Below, piece after piece: positions 22,068 to 36,368 of a stretch of DNA of 64,000 nucleotides; position 1 is the stretch's first letter, and every line of letters begins with the position of its first letter. Below the pieces are notes generated by a model. That model was not told the DNA's origin and did not search any database. It was given only the letters and a program-made list of their open reading frames with translations. A program made the translations under genes and the position numbers. The stretch is from Exophiala sp. HKRS030 (taxonomy: Eukaryota; Ascomycota; Eurotiomycetes; Chaetothyriales; Herpotrichiellaceae). The DNA is taken from positions 3,410,001 to 3,474,000 of the forward strand of contig JAHWDD010000005.1 in assembly GCA_023897205.1 (NCBI GenBank), given 5' to 3'.

Positions 22068-25000
22068 GTTGCCGGCAACACACCGTCGAACCTCTCTGTG
22101 GTGGTTTGGCGAGGACGAGTGGGAGAGGGCGGGAGGGAAGAGGACAGGTGAGTCGCACGCCGGAATGTGAGGTGATATGATATATCGATACTGGCGTCAA
22201 TGGAAAGAGCAACCCCACCAACAGAGGATCCCCTATCAAACCATGGTTGCGCCTGGTGTTTGGCGCGGGATGCGATCCATTACCCAGCCTCGCCAGTAAG
22301 GGAGAGGCCTGCAGCATTCCAACCAAGTGGATGCGAAGGGGTAGGACAAGGGTCAAAGGGATTGGGGGTGTGATTGGATGGAGGGAGGGAGGGAAGTTGA
22401 TGATGCGATAGCGACAGTGTCGAGAGTGTAGAGATCCATTTTGGCCAGGGCAGGAGAACGAGGACCGCTGGGTCCACGGTCTATCAAAAAAGGTGTCAAA
22501 CAATAAGACGGAAATTAGACATGTTGGCAAACGCATGTGAAGGAGAGGATTTGCGTGCAAGAGGTGCAGGCTAAAATGGGCTTGTCAAGAGGAAAGTGGG
22601 CCAAGCCTCGGACGATATCGACGTTATCTTTGGGAAGGAACCAAAGGAAGCACGGGAAGCTAAGCAGTGGATAGCAGGGAAGGTGCAAAGGAGGCTTGAG
22701 TGGCGGAATCATTACGGACACAAGGCAGGTGCGAGGGACACAACCCGGACACAACGGGCTCCCTTGCACCTGCCTTGAGTTCCTTGGGCCTTGGATCTGA
22801 GGCTTTTCCTGATTGAGAAACCTGAGACACGACCTTGTTTGCCGATCGGGCAGTTACTGGCCAATGTTAAGAGTAGCAGTTGCCAACGAGCTGTTAGTCA
22901 TTCTTTAGTCTGAATTGATGATCATTGGGAAGTGGCAACCCATGACCTGATCGTTCAGGCAGGAACGATCCGGGAGACTGCTCTCAAGTGTCAGATATTA
23001 GGTACCACGGAACATCCAAGTACCACCCAGCTACGGAGTACTTACTGTAGGTACCTGGCACACAAGTACCTGCTGTGTCCCTTGATGCCTACCTAATACC
23101 TACCTAGCTACATTACAGGACTCCGTACCACAGGCACTATCAAAATGCCGGCACGCATCGGACTCCGTAGATCCAGATCACGCAAACATATTGCAGGGAC
23201 ACCCACTCATAACCGAGATGGATGTTTTCCTTGAAGATACAGAGTAGTCAAGAATAGATTGTCAGCCCCTTTTGAAACAATGTTAGATGCCAGATGCAGA
23301 TGCCAGATGCCAACACGACACTGACGGATTCCCCGTATTGGGTGAAAGAGGCACAGAGGTTATTCTATGTGAGGAGTCTTGGGAGTGTGTTGCACTATGG
23401 CTGTCACGACTGACTTACTGCAACGTCGGGTTGCTGTCTAGAAATGTCAAGAGGATGATGAAGTTTAGGAGATTGTGGTCCGTGGGTAATCAATTCGGCC
23501 TGAGGCTGCCACTGGCTACTTACTACCGGGCGGCTAGCTACTCGGTGGTACGAAGAGTGTAGGTACCGTTGGACTTACTCCGTAGTCAGGTACATAAGGT
23601 ACTTTACCTCGAGTGCCTAGCACCTGCCTAGGAGCTCCTCGCGTACTCCCAATCATTTGCCTCCCAGGCTGCATCGGTGGCCCGGCCAACGGAGCTCTAG
23701 TTGATCCGGGTTCCTGCATTAGGCGCAGGTGGCTTTTTTTTAAAGTTACAGGGGGATTCTACTCACCTACTACTCTACCACGTCTACTTACTATCATCAT
23801 GATAGGTCTTCAGTGCAATCTTGAATCATCTCGGCAACTACGCTATTACACAGTCGTGACAGTCCTCCGTACATACACTACTGCCCGATAGTTTCAGAGT
23901 TTCTAGATGATGCAATCGAAGACGTGCAGGTCATGTGGCTCATTTTATGTTCGGGTACGCGTAATGGTTGACAGGTTGGTTCAGTGGTTTTGACAGACGC
24001 CAAAGTGCTAACAAAGACAGGTCAAGACAGGTCAAGACAGGTCAAGACAGGTACAAGACAGGTACAAGACAGGACGATGAGCGCGTACCTGCAGAGTACC
24101 TAGGGAGGACCTACGGAGTCCTCGGAGTCTAAAGTGCCCGTGCATGTCATGCTCCGTACAGACACGTGACATGATCCCCTTTCGGTTGGGGGAGAGGGAG
24201 TCAGAGTGAGTCGTGATCCCTGGCAGTCAACTACCCATCTGTAGGAGTCATCTGGCACTGGCAGCACCGCAGCACACCGAGTAACTTCGTATGTAGACCC
24301 CTGGTACTTGAGGGAATGCTGTCACGTGATACTTGGATTTCCCGGTGGCTCTGCTCTAAAGGTGCCTACGTAAGTCTCTGCCCAGGGCCTTTAGGGTGCG
24401 TTCCTAAGCCTATCTCCAAGCCACCCAGCACCTTATAAGGGCCACTAGTAGTTATTCTACTGTGCGTCTCCAGGCCATCAAAGCCCTTATCAGTGAAGCC
24501 CAAACCCAACAAGCGCCACACAACTCAATCTTCCCAAAAGCTCACCACTCCCGGCATTTTACCACGCCAGTCGTAAGACATTCTACTCCGTTAAATACTC
24601 ACGTTGAAATTTCCCTTCTTTCTAGCCCACCAACGGACATACGGAGTAAGATAAGAACAGTCCCGCACGCCGCTGAAAGATTGAATGTTGTCTTCTCTCT
24701 CTCCCCCTCCGCTTTCTGTCTTTCAAGTTCTGTCAGACTCACGAGCCTTCATCTGGTTGACAGTCTGGGGCCGTCGCGCACAGACAGACTGGCGGCTCTA
24801 CCATTTACACTCCGTAAGTTTGAGTAGAAAAGTGACAGCCTCCTGATTCACTACTACTATCACAAAGTGAGGATCCCACGAGGACTCACATAACTGTCTG
24901 CCGAGTACGGAGTACTCACACACATGTACCCACCAACGCGCTCGCTGACGCTGACCAAGCCCACGATCGCAACACAGGCGACCTCGTTTTTCATGTCCAG

Positions 25001-25545
25001 TGTCTACTCCATACGATGGACTTTTCATTCAATAACTCTACGACTTTTGGATCCTTGGGTTATATATATTTTATTTTTCACGAATCATGATGGAAAAAGT
25101 TCTGGCATACATTTGTCACGTGTCCTCCGTACCTACAGGTAAGGATCAGTTCATAATTGATGTCGGTGGGCCCTAGCCCAGAAACACAAGATCTCCTGGT
25201 CTTTCGTGGTCTTTCTTAAAGCCTTGGCAAATGCGGTTTCTTTTTTGGCCTGCTAGTATTTGCATTGAGTGCCGGTTTGTTTAATCATGGTCATTCAAGC
25301 ATCCTACTTGTCTTCGAACTTGAAAACTGGTCTCTGTCTGGAGTCTTGTCATTCAGCAATACCGAGGACCCTCCTTGCACTTGGGCAGATATAAACATAT
25401 AATGCGATTCAAATTGCCGACGTAAGGGGTACGAAGACAATATAGCTCTCGACATTGCTGCCTGCGTCCATCGAATTTATCATTCCGACAATTTGTTTCA
25501 CTGTCCTTCCAAAGTCCACATTGCAACACATATGCTTCTGCCCTT
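22068..25545. other. Gene-poor region with dispersed octamers and short tandem repeats
   Basis: About 3.5 kb without a supported gene. It holds eight of the window's fifteen ACTCCGTA/TACGGAGT octamers (23032, 23120, 23162, 23577, 24112, 24640, 24809, 24906). It also has many GGTACCT/TACCTA-like words, a GACAGGTCAA tandem repeat at about 24017-24075, and CACGTGAC elements near 24163 and 24323. The part next to 22068 should hold the GT91 promoter. No transposase or reverse-transcriptase similarity is visible. Confidence 0.5.
24017..24075 (+). repeat. Short tandem repeat, GACAGGTCAA / GACAGGTACAA unit
   Basis: Three copies of the 10-mer GACAGGTCAA are followed by two copies of an 11-mer variant with an inserted base (GACAGGTACAA) and a partial copy. 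The repeat lies in intergenic DNA. The change of unit length within the array points to slippage. Confidence 0.9.
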
Positions 25546-27588
25546 TCAAGCTTTTTGATGTGATTCTTCACCCTTGACCACTTCCACCTCAGTCGCATTC
25601 CCTCTTGCCTTCTCTTCCAACACACGTTCTCTTGCGAATTGGTCGCTTACTTCAGCATCTCTTTGTCCATACAGACCAATCTTGTACCAAGGTAGTCTGA
25701 ACAACGCATCCATTGATTCAAGGCTTCGTCCACTGGTTTCGGGAATGAAGCACCATGCCCAGATTCCTCCGATGATGGTGATGACCGTGAACAACCAGAA
25801 AGTTCCATTCGGCGAAAGTCCTCCGGATGAGTTTGGTAGGAGCGTGCTTGGCACGGCACGAGAATTGCCATATTGATTCACTGCAGAACCAGGCCGGATC
25901 AGTATATGTATCATATTGCCAAATTCATAGAAGTACGGTCCACCATGACTTACCGAAATGGAAACACATGACCATAGACGAGCTGATGGCACGGATGCGG
26001 AGAGGGTAAATTTCGGCGTTCAAGAGATATTGCACGCTGTTCCAGCCCATCGCCCAACCAAAACCACTGATGTATATCATGACGATAGCACCCGTGCTTG
26101 CATGCTTTTGTGCTCGCGTGAAAACAGTATCTTCGTCAATATTTGGGACGGCTGTCAAGAATGCTGCCACGTAGCACATGGAAATGGCCTGAAGACCAAT
26201 ACCAATGGCCAACGATCTTTTCCGGCCGATAGTGTCGACAAGGAACAGAGCGCAGGATATCGCCGCAACAAATTTGACCACGCCAAAAATCGCTGTAGCG
26301 AAAAGCTGCAAGAATGTCAGTATGGTGATTATTTCGACCCGAATGGGAATCAACGTACCTTCTCGTTTTGTCCCTTCGTTCCGAGTAACGCAAACATGTC
26401 AGGTGCGTAAATAGTGATGCTCTGAGCTCCAGACCACTGACTGAGCAGCTGTGTACCAAGCCCAAGGTAAATCCGGTAAAAATTGTTGGGCATGAGGAAT
26501 ATTTCGCGAATATATCCCATGAAACCTTGTCCCATGGTTGCCTCCTGCTCTTCCTCGAGTTGTTGCTTGATTCCATTGATCTCAGAAACCACATACTCAT
26601 CGGTTGTAGGCAAACCCCGCACTCTTGCAAGATTGATGATTGCGTGCTCATCTTGACCTTTCTTGATCAGGAAGCGAGGAGATTCGTAATTGAAGAAGGA
26701 GAGGATGAAGATGATTCCGGCGAACATGATATGAAGCGATGTTGGGACAACCCAAGAATTGTAGGTGTTCTTGTTGATGTGAAGGCTGCTTCCCCATGAT
26801 GCAAAATATGCCAACTATTCGTTTATTAGCCCTCAACACCGCAATTTTGAAAATTTCAACAAACCATGATGCCAATATAAACAGACCCGGCAAATACGCA
26901 TGTACACAGCCCTCTTACGGCCTTTGGAGCGACCTCTGAGATATAAACCGGCGCGATAACAGTAGTCTGACCTATTCCGAGCCCGGCTATGAACCTACCG
27001 GCATAGACTTGTCCCAGAGAACCATTGTTGGTCAAGAAGATCACAATGCCGAGAATCCATAGTGCGCAAAGTTGACGAGTGGCCCAGAGACGACCAATGC
27101 GATCGGCAAGAACGAAGGCACTGTTGCAGGCGTTAGTGCGCGGGGCAAGACAACAACATGTGATGGCAGTGACCTACATGAGAGCACCACCGACACTACC
27201 GATCTGAACCATGGCGGAAACATTGCCCTTGACATTGGCATAGGCTTCTTTATCGAGTTCATCGAAATGGAGAAGTTTTTGAAAGTGCTTGGTGTTGAAA
27301 GTACCTGTGATAGGGATCAGCGTCTGAGAGATTGTGAAGCTGATAAAGGATCCTTACCAGAGATCAAGCCTTCATCGACACCGCGGGCTGCGCCCATGAT
27401 ACCGAAAGAAAAGACTGCAAACCATAGTCGCCAGTTGAGGACTTCGCTTGGTTCGTCTGCAAGAGTCCGGTTGAGACGAAAGCTGGAGAGAGATTGAGGT
27501 TAGAACATTGAGGTCGGGAAGGAAGTTGAGGAGAAGTGAAAAATCAGAGGGGAATTTACATGTTGAGAGGTTTTCCTCCGCCACCCAT
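25546..27588 (-). CDS. MFS sugar transporter (hexose/quinate/galacturonate-type)
   Basis: Seven minus-strand exons, 27588..27560, 27482..27358, 27304..27178, 27120..26865, 26814..26359, 26305..25954 and 25880..25546, give 559 residues with intact frame. It is a 12-span proton-coupled sugar porter of the plasma membrane. Family signatures are RGVDEGLISG in TM1, DRIGRLWATR after TM2, GRFIAGLGIGQ near TM4, ESPRFLIKKGQ before the central loop, LVDTIGRKRSL, and PETSGRSLESMDALF at the end of TM12. The DEG motif in TM1 and the overall form recall fungal quinate or galacturonate permeases more than glucose transporters, but the substrate cannot be assigned. Six introns of about 45-78 bp, several inside spans, are usual for this family in filamentous fungi. 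Confidence 0.9.
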
Positions 27589-30576
27589 CCTGGCGTGAAG
27601 GGAGAGTGATATGAACTGGTCGAAGTGAAGCTCTCGAGGCACGTGCCTTTGGAGGAAGCGAAGTTCAAAGGAGTTCTTCACAATATGGAAGGTGGGGTCG
27701 CACACAATGGCAGGAGAGTAGGGAAGGAACGATGTGACAAAGTGATGGATATTCATGATACATCTGGGACATCTTTACCTTTTTAAATATCACATATTCC
27801 CCTGTAACCTCACCTCGGTGAAATCAATCCTCAATCTGATCGGCATTCTGTTCTCAATTGAGATCCATTGCGGCCGCCCTTTCTGACAGCCTCGAGTGAA
27901 GTCGCCCACGGTGCCACGCTCTCCACGAAGGAGAAGTTGAGAAGTCATGAATGCGGAGATGTTGAGCCAATCCCCAGATGGGGGCGTTAGCGCCAAGCCG
28001 TGGCATTCTCGTTCTGCAGCACAAGCTAAAAGAAGCTCCAGGCCCGGGGTGGGTTAAGCATGGTGGCACACTGGGCACACACTGGGCGCCAGCTGGGCAT
28101 AAGACAACCCGTTCCACGGCATATGCAAACAGTAAGTCACAGTGTAACATGATCCAAAGATTCATGGATGGCAACACTCGCCTCTAAGTGGCCGGCCACA
28201 CGGTAGCAGACACCGACGGGAAGTCTACTAGGGAATAGTCTATTCCCCATGGTCGAAGCAAGAAAACATGTCGGAAAGAAGACTGGTCGAATGTAACTTC
28301 ACTAACCGTTTAGGACTCTGGAAGACACCCAAACCTGGCATTGTTTGGGGATTGGTATACAGAACGCAGATCCGCCATCACTGCCAAGATGACATGACGG
28401 CATGGGCGCACATCTGATCAACCACTTTCCATCTCCTCAATGTACCATGATGGCCAAAATTGCGCTGCTCCGAATGGATCACAACCCTTAAGGTCGCCTC
28501 GGGTCATCCAGTCTGTCTGTGGTGGCAACGTTGACCGGCATGGTATAATCTCAACGTCTTCAGAAATCACAGTAGGCTCGGCCGGACATGGCGCAGACAC
28601 GGGGCGGAGATGTGGTCTGTGGTTAGTGGTCATGGATGGAGGTCATGCGAAAGCAACCATGCAACCACGTCAAAAAGCAAAAGATTTCCTATTAGCGTTT
28701 TCAAAAGCCGACGGCTCTAGAAAAACCCACCTTCTTTTCAGGCTTCTAGACGCTAGTGGACACCCTGCCAGTACTGACCTGGATAACAACAAAACCAAAG
28801 TCCACCGACACTGCACTTACTCGGAGAAAGTCGCGTTCTAGCAATGGGTCGTCGGTGAATGTCATCCCCACCGGCATCCCATGATATATGCAACATAAAA
28901 GATTACTTTGAAGGATGATGCGGAGTCGGCGACAGAACAATTTCCGTTCCCGACGACCCAATTTGCTTCCAATTAAGTCCACTTCTTTTTGTCACTGGGT
29001 ACGTTCAGCCTCACAGAGTGTTCAGGTTGGACTAGGTCTGTAAGTTTGATCTGATCGACTTCGAGGCTGACTGTTGCCCCTCGGACAGTATCGGATTGAC
29101 AAATGAATGCTGATTCTGAACCTGCCCGCTGTGGTAGGTAGGCACGGTGGGATTAATCCGACCAGGCTTGCGAGACCGATATGTCCGGTCCACACGATAC
29201 AATTGGGACTGTCTACCTAGATGCTGCATAGACTCCGTGTACTAGAATTCGTCAACTCAGTGTCAAGAACATCACTGTACATTGACGCAAATTTTCAAAT
29301 TTGAAGACTCAAAGTTCCCTTCGCAAAGCTCCTCGGATTTTCACCCGCCCTTGCGAGGACACCCTGTGGTGGCGCAACTTGGCTCAGAAGCTTCGGAGAA
29401 AATAAGCGCTTCTGGTGGGAGCTTATGTATACGTTGAAATCTTCCTTGATCAAGCCCCTCGTCTGGGCCTTAAATTTTGGACAATTCCTGTTGTATTCAG
29501 TCAAACTTTGTTCTACAAAGGACCGACGGTTAAAAGCAGACTTTGGTGAGTGAGGTGATCTGTTTTTAACCGATTATCTGCGATGGAGTATTATATCGTG
29601 GCTCTACTCGACAGCACAATAAATTCATCACTCCACGCAATATAAACATGCAGGTCTTCTATTTGCATCTCGAGGTTGATCCATGTCGTTCAAGGTCATC
29701 CTTGAGACGTAGTAGTTATCTACCCCTTGATCGTAGACAATCACTTTAGATATCCTACCGTACGCCTCTGACTGTGGCCTAATTAGAGATCGGTCTAGAC
29801 GTACCGAATCTCTGAAATACACAATATTGCTGTTGAATTATGCATGCCACAAGTCAGTCTGCGTCTGCATGTGCGGTCATGCGCCGGCATCATCGACGTT
29901 GCACCCGCAACCCTAGAAGGAACAGTCTAACTAGTTAGTCTCCTCCAGTAACTATGTAGCTCGACACATTCTCTTCTGGAAATACTGCCATTGGACAAAT
30001 GGGAACACGAGCTGAACCGCAGATGGATTGATGGCCCTCAGGCCCTCTACCAGAAGCCGCAAGTGGGTTAAATCCATGTCGAATGGAGAAGGCTTTCGCC
30101 GGCACGCGTAAAGTCTAGAGTCATTTACTGTACGGAGGGCTGCGTCCAAGGTGAAGCTAACTAGGTAACTAATAACTACCGACATCCTGGCTGCCGAATA
30201 CCGTTCAAGCCACAAGGGTTCTGGAAAGGGACTCAGACTTTCGCGTTTCGACGATATCAATAAGATGGTACTGCTTATTGTCTTGGTGGTTCAATCAGAC
30301 TGTCTACACATGCAGAATGCATCAAAACATGTGGTCTGGCTCTGACCCTTGAAAGCCGGTACGTACGGCAACTATCTACCTTGCTACATAGCTTTAGTTC
30401 TACGGATCCTGTTCTGGACCAAGGCCACAACGGGCGAAGAAAACTCTCGCTTGATCATAGATCCCATTGATCCATACCTACACACAGTAGTTACGAACGT
30501 TAAGAGTTACCAGATCACAAAAGCCATTGTATCTAGCTCGAGCTACTAGTCTCCCCTATCTACATACATACAGTAC
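27589..30576. other. Gene-poor region between sugar transporter and MaoC gene
   Basis: About 3 kb with only short, overlapping open frames. A minus-strand 71-codon frame at 28418-28633 starts with ATG, but I cannot link it to any family. The part next to 27589 should contain the transporter promoter. No repeat array or RNA gene was found. Confidence 0.45.
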
Positions 30577-31879
30577 CTACAACCTACTCTTCGCGCCGTC
30601 GACGACCTTAATGGCAGCACGGCCATTACTCAAGACTACCTTGCCATCGACCTCGGTGACGAACCTGATCTCCTCGAAGCCCTGGCCGTCGAGCTCACCG
30701 GTGCGCCAGATCTTGACGACGAGTTTGACGCCCGGCTTGACGGGTGCGGCGAACCGGGCTTGGAAGTCCTTGATGTTGGCCGGGTCGCTGCCGCCGAGTT
30801 CCTTGAGCAGTGCGTGTGCCGATGCGTTCCAGCTGAACAGGCCGTGCATGATCGCCCCGCCGAAGCCCATCTTCTGTCCGGGTTCGGGCGTTGCGTGCAG
30901 TGGGTTGTAGTCGCCGTTTAATCTGTCAAGAGTTTCTTGTTAGCCAGGGGTCCCGTCTTTGTGAACTACTGCATCTCTCCGTTCCCGATTGCGGATGGTG
31001 TTCAAGCTTCCCAAGACCATCCAGTTAGGGTGTCCTGATCTGGCCCGTTCCCACTCCGCTCCGCTGCTGCCATGCTCTGCTTCGTTTTGGCTTACCTGTA
31101 CAGATGCGCACTATCAGGCGTCAACTGGATCTCCGCGACCTTGTCGGGACTGTTCTCCCTGCCCTTTGGCGGGGGAAATTGACCGTCGCAGGACCCTTTG
31201 GTCCACCCCATCCGCCTTGGCCGACGAAAAACCCACTGCCCACGATCCGTGTATACACCTCGCCGGATTCCTTGTCGACGACCAGCTGTTCCGTCTCGAC
31301 CACCGTGCCGGGCTTGCCCTTGTCGTAGACGCCGAGCACTTTGGAGCGGAGCTCGAATTTGCGGCCCTCGGAAGTCACGGGCAAGGGCTTCAGGAACTCG
31401 ATCTTGCGTTGTCCATCAAGCACCCGCCGGGCGTCGAGTTTCGGTACCCCTGGGATCGGGTTGGATGCTTGTGCGGCGTAGAAGTCGATTACTTCTTGGG
31501 TCGTCTTTTTGAATGCTGTTCACAACCACGTATCGTTTAGCCATGTGTCCTTGTATAAAGCGCGGGCATTTCATTTCGGGTTCCCGGCATTCTTCTCAAT
31601 GGAGGTTCGTCACTCACGCAGGATGATGGAGTAGGTAGGGAAAACGGCGAACTTGGGATGTAATTCCTACAGAGTGGATGGTATTGTCAGCACGAGAAAA
31701 ATGCCTGGTTAAACCCCTCGCAGTCTCATCTTCATCAACCTCGGTCTCATACATACATAGATAAAATGCAATTCATCCTTTGCGTCAGCACCGATGCTGA
31801 CAGCAAAGAGCAGAACATCTCTCTTCAACCATGACACGTCAGTGCGTGGATATTCGAACCCAACACCTGGATCTGGCAT
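30577..31879 (-). CDS. Peroxisomal MaoC-like enoyl/hydroxyacyl dehydratase, one-base frameshift
   Basis: Four minus-strand exons, 31879..31757, 31666..31618, 31515..31096 and 30922..30577, would encode about 312 residues. The N-terminal half is a degenerate hot-dog fold (FEYPRTDVSWLKRDVLLFAV). The C-terminal half has the hydratase-2 motif YRLNGDYNPLHATPEPG with catalytic Asp and His, then GFGGAIMHGL. Such proteins hydrate 2-enoyl-CoA in peroxisomal beta-oxidation or related pathways. The chain ends in SRL, a canonical PTS1, so peroxisomal location is likely. Exon 3 has a one-base gap at the run of five G (31171..31175, five C on the coding strand). Before it the frame reads GPATVNFP and after one added base PPKGRENSPDKVAEI. 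Assembly error or pseudogene are both possible. Confidence 0.85.
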
Positions 31880-33151
31880 ATTGAGATTTGCTTTTGGAGA
31901 GACGGAGAAGGGTTTCCTGATGTTGGGGGCAGAGGATGAGGTTTCGCAGGACGATGTGTGCAAAGGAAGAAACACCACAGCTTTTTGTGTTGATCGACAA
32001 CCAAGTTTATAGGACCGAGGACCAGATTGAATGGAATAAGAGTAATGGGACCAGGCACAGGAAATGATGGCGCAATTATGTTCTGTTCTGACACCGAGGA
32101 CCAGGTTGTAGTTCCGAATCTGTGATCAATGTGGAGGCATCAACCTCAGCTCAGCGCAGGTTGATTTGAAGGTCGGGGATGATTTTGCGGGGGAGGCCGC
32201 TGCCGATTGTACCGAGGTAACTTTTTTCTCTCTTTGCGTAACAAGGCTTAGTATAGGCGGCATAGTCACCCTTTTCAGTCTTCTTTAATCAGAATAACCG
32301 ACCCTTTATGAAAAGCGAGGTGATTAGTATGGACGAGTTTCCAATCCAGTCAGGCAATCCACGCCGCTGCCATAGGAAGGAGAGGAAATCTGCAGTTGGA
32401 CCTGGAATTGAAACATCGTCGATACACACTTCTGCTCTACCGCGCGGCTGTCTACGATCAAATCCACTCCACAAGAAATGGTGTTGTGGTAATGTTGAAT
32501 TATCAATCAAACCCCCCTGAATGCATGCAATTGAATCTATATGCCAATTCCACGCCTGACAATTCGCAAATCGTGAACCACAACTCGGCCTCAATTTACC
32601 CCGTCTTACAGACCGACTGATGGTGCATGACTTGCTGCTCGCAACCGACCGAGAACACAATCCGTGCGGCTTTGCTGGGCGCCATCGATCCAGGTGACGA
32701 CAAGAGAGACTGTATTCGGCACTCGCTAGTCGCGATGGAAAGTCCAAGGGAGATGACAGGACTTTGCATCCTCGGGCTTCTTGGGTTCTTTGGAGTGAGT
32801 TTGCATTTGACCGGTAAATTCTCGGATACACGAGCAGAAGCTCAGAAGTGAGGAACATGGTGTCTTTCGACCAGAGTCGGCAATACAAGTCTCTTGATGA
32901 AGTCGACGACGATGCTGTTGCCCCACTCTGGCAGCTTGTACCGAGTATGTCCATCAAAATTTATGCAGCACATTATTGGTAGCTGACCACCTACCATTAC
33001 GCTACAACGCCTCCACCATAATGTGAGTCTCTCCCAAAGAAAAGTGGGCCATCCGGTGTCTTTTTCCGTTGTTATGCAGGACTCAAGAGTGGATACCTTT
33101 ACCAGATGCCGGAAGTTATGACTATTCGCACAGATTGCATCTCCGCACAGA
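31880..33151. other. Intergenic, MaoC gene promoter and PRMT1 3' flank
   Basis: About 1.3 kb without a supported gene. Long overlapping open frames exist on the minus strand (32289-32957 and 32842-33480), but they overlap in different frames. The second runs antisense-free into the PRMT1 3' end in a different frame. Neither has a recognisable motif. Confidence 0.45.
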
Positions 33152-34424
<1,273 letters not shown>

Positions 34425-34832
34425 GACTAGTGATTTCTTTGTGGTGATCGAGGGTCAGTTGAATAATAACAGGCAATCGAACTCGAGCTCGTATCAACAG
34501 ACAGTCTGCGCTCAAATGGGTGAAATTTGCGCAAAGACTTGTAGCCTGAGAATAAATTCCACATTAAACTTTTGAAGTCATTGGGAATTTGGGACAGAAA
34601 TAATTCACATGCTCCGCCCATGATATTCGCCGTATTTTCGCGGAACGGAAGGGTCAAAGCTACGGCGGCGCAAAAGGACTTTTGTAATCTTCAATTCACA
34701 ATTGGAATCATTTTGACAGCGCACGTTCAAGTCCAACCTAAAAGGGAATCATACCCATGCTTGATCTATAGATGTAGACAACTGGAGGGCAAAAAGAAAA
34801 GCAATTGTCGTTTTCAATCCGAACAAAAAACG
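34425..34832. other. Intergenic between PRMT1 start and tRNA-Ala
   Basis: This region should hold the PRMT1 promoter and 5' leader. I see no further gene. Confidence 0.5.
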
Positions 34833-34914
34833 TGGAGCAGCGGAGATTCGAACTCCGGGCCTCTCGCAGGCGATGAAATGCAAAGCGAGCGCTCTACCCC
34901 TGAGCTACAACCCA
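34833..34914 (-). tRNA. tRNA-Ala (TGC), short intron, weak acceptor stem
   Basis: On the minus strand a cloverleaf can be drawn. The D stem is GCTC/GAGC, the anticodon stem CTCGC/GCGAG, and the T stem CGGAG/CTCCG with TTCGAAT loop. The anticodon loop carries TGC (Ala) followed by A and an intron of about 10 bp at the usual place one base 3' of the anticodon. The acceptor stem is poor. The 5' strand TGGGTTG against the 3' strand CTGCTCC leaves mismatches at pairs 1-72 and 6-67 and two G-U pairs. The gene may be functional with a non-standard end, altered by sequence error, or a decayed copy. Boundaries are set from the canonical numbering. Confidence 0.6.
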
Positions 34915-36368
34915 GTAGGCGCTTCATCCGAGGTTAAATTTGGTCTGTATAAAATATGAATACAAACAATTTGGACCTTGTTTGGCTTTGACTTGTCCTT
35001 ACGTTTGGACACGCGCTAGCCATTGGAAAATTGACTATGAGCTCCTCGGGCCATCAGCACTTTCGTCCATGTTCTCATGACGCTATGCACAATTTACACA
35101 GTAATGATACCATGACCGCTTCAACACCATACCAAATATCTCTAGACCGGAGTGTCGTCATTCATTGACTGTCCTTACCTGAAACGAGAATCTCTGGCTC
35201 TGTCTGTAAGTTGTTTCTAGCTGGTCACGAGCTGTGCATCACAAAAAACTTCTCGGCAATATGTCAATTGTGCCTTGACAACGATTAGTCGTTGGGATTT
35301 TGCAACCTGCCTCACTCAATACTCAATGTCCGGAAATAGTTCACGATGGATGATGGTCCTTGATCGTGCCCATGTCTTTTTGATCTTGCCCATGGGATAA
35401 CTCTTCTTTCAAGTGCTCCTCCGGTGATCGCTCAACTCGTTCTCGAATCAATCTCTGCACACCAATCAAACGTCTTCCATGAAATGCTTACCAACAGTCA
35501 CAAAATCGATAGAAATATGACCGAAGCTACCCTATCACTACTCACCAGAGCTCAAGCATTCTACACAGGTGTGACAGGTGTTACAATCAGACCCTGGCAA
35601 TCAACTAGTCCATTTTCTGGAACAACCAACGAAGGGTTTACCAACTTGGCAATCGCAACTCCCAACAGTTGTGAACGCCGTTCAAGTTGCTCCCTTTGTA
35701 CTTAGACTCTGAATTTCTGAGAACTTCCTTAGTCCTCAAACCTATGACTCGTTGTCGGGATGGCCGACCTGCTTACGCACCGGATTGTTAAAGGAATAAA
35801 CCCCTCTCGGTCATAGGTTTAGTACCCTACCCTGCAAGTTGAGGTAACAACCTTATGCAACCAGCAAAATCTCAAAGATCCGATCCAATCACTATCCTTC
35901 TCTATCTAGGGCCATAGGAAGCCACATGGCCCAGAGAGCTTAGAAGTGAGCCTAGATTGATGCCGTGGTCATCGGATGGATGCCGCTGCTCTGTGGATCG
36001 TTCCAATTGAATCGCGGGGCACCACGTCCAGCACCACCATCATCTACATGCAGCTATCAGCTCCAGAGCCTGTAAACCGAGAGGATAAAGTCCCACTGGG
36101 CGTTCAAGAGGAACAGCAACAGTGGACTAGACCTAAGGCGTTAGTACACGGTCGTCACTATTCGCCTGTGATGCCACACAAGGTGCCTGCAGTCAAGGTT
36201 CGAACGCTTTGCGTTGTGGAGGATTCTCAGAGCAGGATTGGTCTGACATCCCTAGAGATTGTCGTCTGGCTCATCTTGTACTCACTCGCGACTGCATCAA
36301 AAGTATCTCTTGTTGCCTTCGTTCGAACAAGTCAGTGTCCGATCATCACCTCAAACCTTCTCAACTAT
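34915..36368. other. Intergenic, no supported gene
   Basis: About 1.45 kb between the tRNA-Ala and the damaged regulator-like gene. Open frames in the plus direction at 35424-35705 and 35976-36392 have no recognisable similarity. The second could hold an unrecognised first exon of the next gene. Confidence 0.4.

Noticed and set aside
24017..24075. CRISPR-like array
   Set aside because: Units are 10-11 bp without spacers, in a eukaryotic genome.
28418..28633. Short minus-strand frame with ATG
   Set aside because: No recognisable similarity, and an overlapping plus-strand frame of similar length exists.
22068..30576. Degenerate transposon in gene-poor blocks
   Set aside because: No reverse transcriptase, transposase, terminal repeats or target duplications could be seen by eye.
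30989..31540. Plus-strand 183-codon frame
   Set aside because: It is antisense to the MaoC exon 3, whose family motifs are clear.
15764..31879. Secondary-metabolite or catabolic gene cluster (two MFS transporters, glycosyltransferase, MaoC)
   Set aside because: No backbone synthase, shared regulator or co-directional tight spacing; genes are separated by kilobases.
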